From Actinoplanes subtropicus (GTDB taxonomy: Bacteria > Actinomycetota > Actinomycetes > Mycobacteriales > Micromonosporaceae), in NCBI RefSeq assembly GCF_000721705.1, contig NZ_JOJL01000026.1:62001-126000 (forward strand): 64,000 bases of DNA, written 5' to 3'. Made by a program: the position numbers and the translations under genes. This document shows positions 55,550 to 64,000 of this stretch, piece after piece (the stretch's first letter is position 1; the number at the start of each line of letters is the position of its first letter). The notes below the pieces were generated by a model that saw nothing but the letters and a program-made list of their open reading frames with translations, was not told the DNA's origin and made no database searches.

Positions 55550-56380
55550 TCACTCGAGAGCGGCTCGACAGTCGTCGACGGCACGCCCCGCGGCGGCCCT
55601 CAGTCCGGACACGGAAGGTCCCGCGTCGAGGACTTCCCGTGAGTACGACGGCAGCACGTTACGCAGGCTTTCGCCGAAGACGGCGCGCAGGTCGGAGGGG
55701 GTCGCGCCCTGCGCGCCGAGCCCCGGAGCGAGCAACGGACCGTTCACTTGGGACAGGTCGTGACCGGTCCGTCCGATCGTCGCACCGACCACGAGACCGA
55801 GGTTGCCGAGCGGCTGGGCACCGGCGTTGAGCTGCGAAATCTCGTCGATTACGCGCTGCGCGACGGTGCGGCCGTCCGAACCGGCCGCATGCTGGACACT
55901 CGCTCCCTCCGGGTTGGACGTCAGCGCGAGGACGAAAACGCCGGCGCCGTTGGCCGCCGCGAGGTCGAATGCCGGCTGCAACGACCCGACTCCGAGATAG
56001 GGACTCACAGTAATCGCGTCGGCACTCAGTGAACTCGCCGGATCCAGGTACGCGGACGCGTACGCGGCCATCGTCGAGCCGATGTCGCCCCGCTTCACGT
56101 CCAGCAGGACGAGGGCGCCGGCCTGCCGTAACTGTCGGATAGTTGACTCAAGAATCCCGATGCCCAGTGACCCAAATCTCTCGAAAAAAGCCGACTGCGG
56201 CTTCACCACGGCCACCCGATCGGCCAGGGCGTCGACGACCGTACGGGCGAAGCGTTCCAGGCCGGCGACGTCATCGCCGAACCCCCAGCGGGTGAGCAGG
56301 GCGGGGTGCGGATCGATGCCGACACACAGCGGCCCCCGCTTCCCGACGGCGTCCGTGAGCCGCTGTCCGAAGGTCTCCAT
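55550..56380 (-). CDS. pyrF: Orotidine 5'-phosphate decarboxylase
   Basis: 276 residues, the longer actinobacterial type. CVGIDPHPALLTRWG, VVKPQSAFFERFG, and LLDVKRGDIGSTMAAYA, with catalytic Lys and Asp in DVKRGD. Makes UMP, last step of the pathway. ATG 56380 starts the homologous part; ATG 56389 is three codons earlier and has a closer GGAAG. It is separated from bioA by about 220 repeat-rich bases. Confidence 0.95.
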   Translation of the reverse strand: METFGQRLTDAVGKRGPLCVGIDPHPALLTRWGFGDDVAGLERFARTVVDALADRVAVVKPQSAFFERFGSLGIGILESTIRQLRQAGALVLLDVKRGDIGSTMAAYASAYLDPASSLSADAITVSPYLGVGSLQPAFDLAAANGAGVFVLALTSNPEGASVQHAAGSDGRTVAQRVIDEISQLNAGAQPLGNLGLVVGATIGRTGHDLSQVNGPLLAPGLGAQGATPSDLRAVFGESLRNVLPSYSREVLDAGPSVSGLRAAAGRAVDDCRAALE

Positions 56381-56400
56381 CGCTGCCATCCTCTTCCGTG

Positions 56401-56603
56401 TCAGGTAGCCGCCACCGCGGCGGCGCTCGGCGCGGTATTGCGATCTCCGGCCCGCCGCCGCGTCCAGGCGGGCGGCAGAGCCGGTCGGGCCCGCCCGCCG
56501 GGCCGACCCCGGAGCCGGGCGATTTGTCTGGTCGTCCAGCACCGGGCCGATCCCCGGTTCTGGGCGATTTGTCGGGTCCCGCCGCCACGGCGAGTCGGGC
56601 GGG
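56401..56603. repeat. Repeat-rich gap with a copy of the bioA 3' end
   Basis: 56401-56425 repeats the last codons and stop of bioA (56604-56628) with 22 of 25 bases equal; both spell AAAVAAT-stop or AAVAAT-stop. In between, a 38-bp direct repeat marked by GGGCGATTTGTC occurs at 56517 and 56562 (period 45). No gene is seen here. Confidence 0.75.
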
Positions 56604-57866
56604 TCAGGTGGCCGCGACCGCCGCGGCGATCCCCGCCACGATCCGGTCGACGTCCGTTCGGTCGGTCGGGTAGGGCGGCATCGTGTAGATCAGATCGCGG
56701 AACGGCCGCAGCCACACCCCGGCGTCGACGGCGGCCGCGGTCGCCTTCGCCACGTCCACGGGACGGTCGAGTTGCACCACCCCGATCGCGCCCAGCACCC
56801 GCACGCCGGCGACGCCCGGCGCCCCGCGCAGCGGCTCCAGGCCGTCCCGTAGACCGCTTTCGATCACCCGCACGAGTGATCGCCAGTCCGTGTCCCGCAG
56901 CAGCCTCAGCGACGCGTTGGCGACCGCGCAGGCGAGCGGGTTGCCCATGAAGGTCGGCCCGTGCGCGAGCCCGCCGCCCTCCCCCCGGGAGATCGCCTCG
57001 GCCACCGCCGGCGTGCACAGCGCCGCCGCGAGCGTCAGATAGCCCCCCGTCAGCGCCTTTCCCACGCACATGATGTCGGGGCTCACCCCGGCATGATCGG
57101 CCGCGAAGAACTCGCCGGTCCGCCCGAACCCGGTGGCGATCTCATCAAAGATCAAGAGGATTCCGTACGCCTCCGTGGCCTCCCGCAGGACGCGGAGGTA
57201 CTCCGGATGGTGGAAGCGCATCCCGCCGGCCCCCTGCACCACCGGCTCGACGATCACCGCCGCCACCTCGTCGGCGTGCTCGGCGACCAGCGCCCGCAGC
57301 GAGTCGGCATACGCCGGGTCGAACTCTTCCGGCGGCACCTCCGCGAAGACCTGCACCGGCAGCACCCCCGCCCAGAGCGAGTGCATGCCGCCGACCGGGT
57401 CGCAGACGGTCATCGGGTGGAACGTGTCGCCGTGGTAGCCCCCGCGCCACGTCAGCAGCCGCCGCCGGGCGGGATGCCCGAGCGCGAGCTGAGCCTGCAG
57501 CGCCATCTTGATCGCCACCTCGATGCTCACCGACCCCGAGTCGGCCAGGAAGACGTGCTCCAGCCCGGCCGGCGCCAGCTCGACCAGCGTGGTGGCCAAC
57601 TCGATGGCCGGCTCGTGCGTGAGCCCGCCGAACATGACGTGACTCATCCGCTGCGACTGCCGGACCAGCGCCTCGTCGAGCACCGGATGCCGATACCCAT
57701 GGATGGCCGCCCACCACGACGACATCCCGTCGACCAATTCCCGCCCGTCGGCCAGCCGCAGCCGCACGCCCTGAGCGCTCTCGACCAGATAGGGCTCGCT
57801 CCGGCCGGGCATCGGCCCATACGGATGCCAGACATGCGCCCGGTCGAGGGCCAGGAGGTCGCTCAC
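56604..57866 (-). CDS. bioA: Adenosylmethionine-8-amino-7-oxononanoate aminotransferase
   Basis: 420-residue PLP enzyme of biotin synthesis that uses SAM as amino donor. BioA marks: [54 protein letters not shown], and PLP Lys in GKALTGGY. Start GTG 57866 overlaps the pyrD stop (GTGA). A biotin gene inside a pyrimidine operon is unusual; no other bio genes are in the window. Confidence 0.93.
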   Translation of the reverse strand: MSDLLALDRAHVWHPYGPMPGRSEPYLVESAQGVRLRLADGRELVDGMSSWWAAIHGYRHPVLDEALVRQSQRMSHVMFGGLTHEPAIELATTLVELAPAGLEHVFLADSGSVSIEVAIKMALQAQLALGHPARRRLLTWRGGYHGDTFHPMTVCDPVGGMHSLWAGVLPVQVFAEVPPEEFDPAYADSLRALVAEHADEVAAVIVEPVVQGAGGMRFHHPEYLRVLREATEAYGILLIFDEIATGFGRTGEFFAADHAGVSPDIMCVGKALTGGYLTLAAALCTPAVAEAISRGEGGGLAHGPTFMGNPLACAVANASLRLLRDTDWRSLVRVIESGLRDGLEPLRGAPGVAGVRVLGAIGVVQLDRPVDVAKATAAAVDAGVWLRPFRDLIYTMPPYPTDRTDVDRIVAGIAAAVAAT

Positions 57867-58887
57867 CGTATCGCCGCCGCCGCCCGCGCGACTGACCGGA
57901 CCAGCGCCGGCCCGTGGTAGATGAAGCCGCTGTAGAGCTGCACCAACGAAGCGCCCGCGTCCAGCAGGCGGCGGGCGTCGTCGGCGCACATCACCCCGCC
58001 AACTCCGATGATCGGCAGCCGCCCGCCGGTCTCGGTATGGACAAAATGGACTACCTTGCGGGCCTTCTCGGTCAACGGCGCACCGGACAAACCGCCCGTT
58101 TCTGCCGCCCTCGGCTGATCCGTCGCGGCGAGCCCGTCCCGAGCGAGCGTGGTGTTCGTGGCGATCACCCCGGCCGCGCCGTGGCTCAGGCACACGTCGA
58201 GCAGCTCGGCGATGGCCGGCTCGGTCAGGTCGGGCGCGATCTTCACGAGCACCGGCACCCGGCCGACCAGGGAGCCGAGCAGGTTCCCGATCGCCGACTT
58301 GTCCTGCAGCGTGCGCAGCCCCGGCGTGTTCGGCGACGACACGTTCACGGCGATGTAGTCGGCAAACGGGTGCAGCAGCTCGTAGGAGGCCAGATAGTCC
58401 TCCACCGCCTCCTCCAGCGGCGTCACCTTGGACTTCCCCAGCGAAACCCCGAGCGGGACTCCCAGGTTGGATGAACGCGGCGGCCCCAGCGCCTTCAGGC
58501 GGGCGGCCAGCGCGGCCGCCCCGGCGTTGTTGAAGCCCATCCGGTTGATGATCGCCTCGCTGTCCCGCAGACGGAACAGCCGGGGCTGGTCGTTGCCCGG
58601 CTGCGCCTTCGCGGTGACCGTGCCGACCTCGACGAACCCGAACCCGAGCGCCGGCCACGCGCGCAGCGCCACGCCGTTCTTGTCCATCCCCGCGGCGAGC
58701 CCGACCGCGTTCGGAAACCTCACCCCGAACACCTCGACCGGCGCATCGGTCGCATAGCGCGCCCGCAGCACCGCCCGGCTCCGCTCCCCCAGCCGGGAGA
58801 GGCGCCCGAGCGTGAACTCGTGCGCCTTCTCCGCGTCACCCCCACCGACCCGGAAGAGCGCAGGCCGGACGAAACGCTCGAAAGCGG

Positions 58888-58891
<4 letters not shown>
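57863..58891 (-). CDS. pyrD: Dihydroorotate dehydrogenase (quinone), class 2
   Basis: 342 residues. An N-terminal amphipathic helix pair (about 1-40) for membrane contact, then an FMN barrel: [36 protein letters not shown] with catalytic Ser, and [15 protein letters not shown]. Passes electrons to the quinone pool. Start GTG 58891 overlaps the carB stop by 4 bases. Confidence 0.96.
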
Positions 58892-62202
<3,311 letters not shown>

Positions 62203-62208
62203 GAGGCG

Positions 62209-63348
62209 TCAGCCCTTCTTTTCCACGAGCTCGACACTGGGCTTGCCACTTCGTTCCACAAGCTCCACGAAGCGGTCGAAGAGGTAGTCCGCGTCGTGCG
62301 GACCGGCCGCGGCCTCGGGGTGGTACTGGACGGTGAACGCGGGCACGTCCAGGCCCCGCAGCCCTTCGACCACGTTGTCGTTGAGGCAGACGTGCGACAC
62401 CTCGACGCCGCCGAACTCGGTGTCGATAACCGTGTTGAGCGGGGCGTCGACGGCGAAGCCATGGTTGTGCGAGGTGACCTCGACCTTGCCGGTGGTCCGG
62501 TCGAACACCGGCTGGTTGATGCCGCGGTGGCCGTAGCCCAGCTTGTACGTGCCGAAGCCGAGCGCCCGCCCCAGGATCTGGCTGCCGAAGCAGATGCCGA
62601 ACAGTGGCTTGCGGATCCGCATCACCTCGCGGGCCAGCGCGACCGGCCCGTCGGCGGTGGCGGGGTCGCCCGGGCCCGGCGAGAAGAACACGGCGTCGGG
62701 TCCGACCGCCAGCAGGTCCTCGATCGACGAGCTCGCCGGGAAGATGTGCGTGGTCACGCCGCGCACGGCCAGCCGCCGGGCAACGTTGCGCTTGATCCCC
62801 AGGTCGAGCGCCGCGACGGTGTACCGGTGCTCCCCGGCCGCCGAAACCGTGTATTTGTCCGGAGTAGACACCTCAGCCGAGAGGTCGGCGCCGAGCATTT
62901 GCGGCGAATTGCGCACCTTTTCGAGCAGCGAAGTGGGGTCAAGATCCACGCTCGACACTCCCACCCGCATCGCGCCTCGAGACCGCAGGTGCCGGGTCAG
63001 CGCCCGAGTGTCCACCCCACTGATCCCGACGACCCCCTCGGCGCCAAGCCGTTCGCCAAGATCACCCGTGGATCGCCAATTCGACGGACGACGAGCCGGA
63101 TCCCGTACGACATATCCGGCAACCCAGATTTTGTCGGATTCGTCGTCTTCATCGTTGACGCCGGTGTTCCCGATCATCGGGGCGGTCTGCACCACGACCT
63201 GCCGGTGATACGACGGGTCGGTCAGCGTTTCCTGGTACCCGGTCATCCCGGTGGTGAACACGGCCTCGCCGAACGTCTCCCCCACGGCGCCATAAGCGTC
63301 GCCGTAGAACGTCCGGCCATCCTCCAGCACGAGGATCGCTTTGCTCAT
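62209..63348 (-). CDS. carA: Carbamoyl-phosphate synthase, small (glutaminase) subunit
   Basis: 379 residues. N-terminal domain with [32 protein letters not shown] motif (seen at residues 20-47), class I glutaminase with catalytic Cys in [11 protein letters not shown] and His/Glu in QYHPEAAAG. Supplies ammonia to CarB. Start ATG 63348 overlaps the pyrC stop by 4 bases (ATGA). Confidence 0.97.
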   Translation of the reverse strand: MSKAILVLEDGRTFYGDAYGAVGETFGEAVFTTGMTGYQETLTDPSYHRQVVVQTAPMIGNTGVNDEDDESDKIWVAGYVVRDPARRPSNWRSTGDLGERLGAEGVVGISGVDTRALTRHLRSRGAMRVGVSSVDLDPTSLLEKVRNSPQMLGADLSAEVSTPDKYTVSAAGEHRYTVAALDLGIKRNVARRLAVRGVTTHIFPASSSIEDLLAVGPDAVFFSPGPGDPATADGPVALAREVMRIRKPLFGICFGSQILGRALGFGTYKLGYGHRGINQPVFDRTTGKVEVTSHNHGFAVDAPLNTVIDTEFGGVEVSHVCLNDNVVEGLRGLDVPAFTVQYHPEAAAGPHDADYLFDRFVELVERSGKPSVELVEKKG

Positions 63349-64000
63349 TTCACAGCCTTCCCGTCGAGGACCGTCGGCTCTCCCCGGAGGAAGGTCGCCA
63401 CGATGCGACCCGGCAGGGTGGTGCCCGAGTACGGCGTATTGCGGCTGCGGCTCGCCAGCTCGGCCGGGTCGACGACCCGGCGGGCGGACGGGTCCACCAG
63501 CGTGAGGTTGGCCGGCGAGCCGACCGCGAGGTCGGTGCCGTGCCCGGCCAGCCGGGCGATCCGGGCCGGCGTGCGGGACATCCGGTCGGCGATCAGATCC
63601 CAGCGATCGCCGAGGACGCTGAGCACGATCGAGAGCGCGGTCTCCAGCCCGAGCATGCCGGGCCGGGCGTACGCCCACTCGCATTCCTTGTCCTCCACCG
63701 CGTGCGGCGCGTGATCGGTGGCGACCACGTCGATCACGCCCTCGACGAGCGCCTCGCGCAGGGCGGCGACGTCCCCGGCCGTACGCAATGGGGGGTTGAC
63801 CTTGAAAACCGGGTCGTAGGAGGCGGCCAGCTCATCGGTCAGCAGCAGGTGATGGGGGGTGACCTCGGCGGTGACCAGGACGCCGCGGGCCTTGGCCTGG
63901 CGCAGCACCTCGACCGAGCCGGCCGTGGAGACGTGACAGACGTGCAGGCGGCTGCCCACGTGCTCGGCGAGCAGCACGTCCCGGGCGATGATCGCCTCCT
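63345..64000 (-). CDS. pyrC: Dihydroorotase, C-terminal part (cut by window edge)
   Basis: About 217 residues of a class I dihydroorotase. The visible metal-site pieces are [23 protein letters not shown], and the catalytic Asp in [14 protein letters not shown]. Closes carbamoyl-aspartate to dihydroorotate. The 5' end lies beyond the window; pyrB and pyrR are expected further along, but not seen. Confidence 0.96.
   Translation of the reverse strand, partial: EAIIARDVLLAEHVGSRLHVCHVSTAGSVEVLRQAKARGVLVTAEVTPHHLLLTDELAASYDPVFKVNPPLRTAGDVAALREALVEGVIDVVATDHAPHAVEDKECEWAYARPGMLGLETALSIVLSVLGDRWDLIADRMSRTPARIARLAGHGTDLAVGSPANLTLVDPSARRVVDPAELASRSRNTPYSGTTLPGRIVATFLRGEPTVLDGKAVK

Overview
The window is high-GC DNA (about 70% or more by eye) from an actinobacterium. 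A Micromonosporaceae member such as Actinoplanes fits best. The signs are the mihF-gmk-rpoZ-coaBC-metK-priA order, an actinobacterial PriA with decayed helicase motifs, GTG and TTG starts, several putative leaderless promoters and long antisense open frames. The genus is inferred, not proven. Most of the window is chromosomal housekeeping; the accessory parts are at about 2.4-25.6 kb.

Layout. 0-2.3 kb: argC-argJ-argB on the minus strand (argB cut by the edge) with a candidate ArgR box. 2.4-6.2 kb: an MFS carboxylate transporter, an M48 metalloprotease and a luciferase-like oxidoreductase. 6.3-13.4 kb: a plant-polysaccharide region with a truncated GH12 glucanase, a secreted PL9 pectate lyase, a chemoreceptor, a small acidic protein and a GH3 glycosidase, with palindromic operator candidates between them. 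13.4-25.6 kb: a GNAT, a SanA-like protein, a Pro-rich membrane protein, a Tat-exported M28 peptidase, an XRE regulator, an ABC exporter pair, a frameshifted DUF559 gene, and a methyltransferase/LLM/ABM cassette facing a MerR regulator.

25.6-34.4 kb, minus strand: pheS-pheT, an alcohol dehydrogenase, a SpoU-type rRNA methyltransferase, infC-rpmI-rplT, and hisE-hisG with a PH-domain gene. 34.4-37.0 kb, plus strand: a polar amino-acid ABC importer. 37.3-41.0 kb: ribD-ribE-ribBA-ribH behind an FMN riboswitch. 41.1-49 kb: a receiver/GGDEF protein, rpe, a lipoprotein, a sulfotransferase, def-fmt-rsmB and a cytochrome P450. 48.5-55.4 kb: priA, metK, coaBC, rpoZ, gmk and mihF. 55.5-64 kb: pyrC-carA-carB-pyrD-bioA-pyrF, mostly joined by 4-bp stop/start overlaps.

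What stands out. (1) Short tandem repeats sit on or just after several gene 3' ends. At the XRE gene and the ABC permease the unit is 23 bp, contains the stop codon, and the gene's own end is the first unit. At priA such an array appears to have removed the stop, so the frame runs about 170 codons further. (2) A recognisable tRNA-Pro(GGG) 3' half lies in frame inside priA. (3) infC can only start in full length at an AUC codon, because an in-frame stop lies three codons upstream. (4) Two pairs of DnaA-box-like sequences, both spaced 17 bp, flank the leader of a frameshifted DUF559 gene. (5) The GH12 gene has lost its 5' half, and a palindromic operator now overlaps its open frame.
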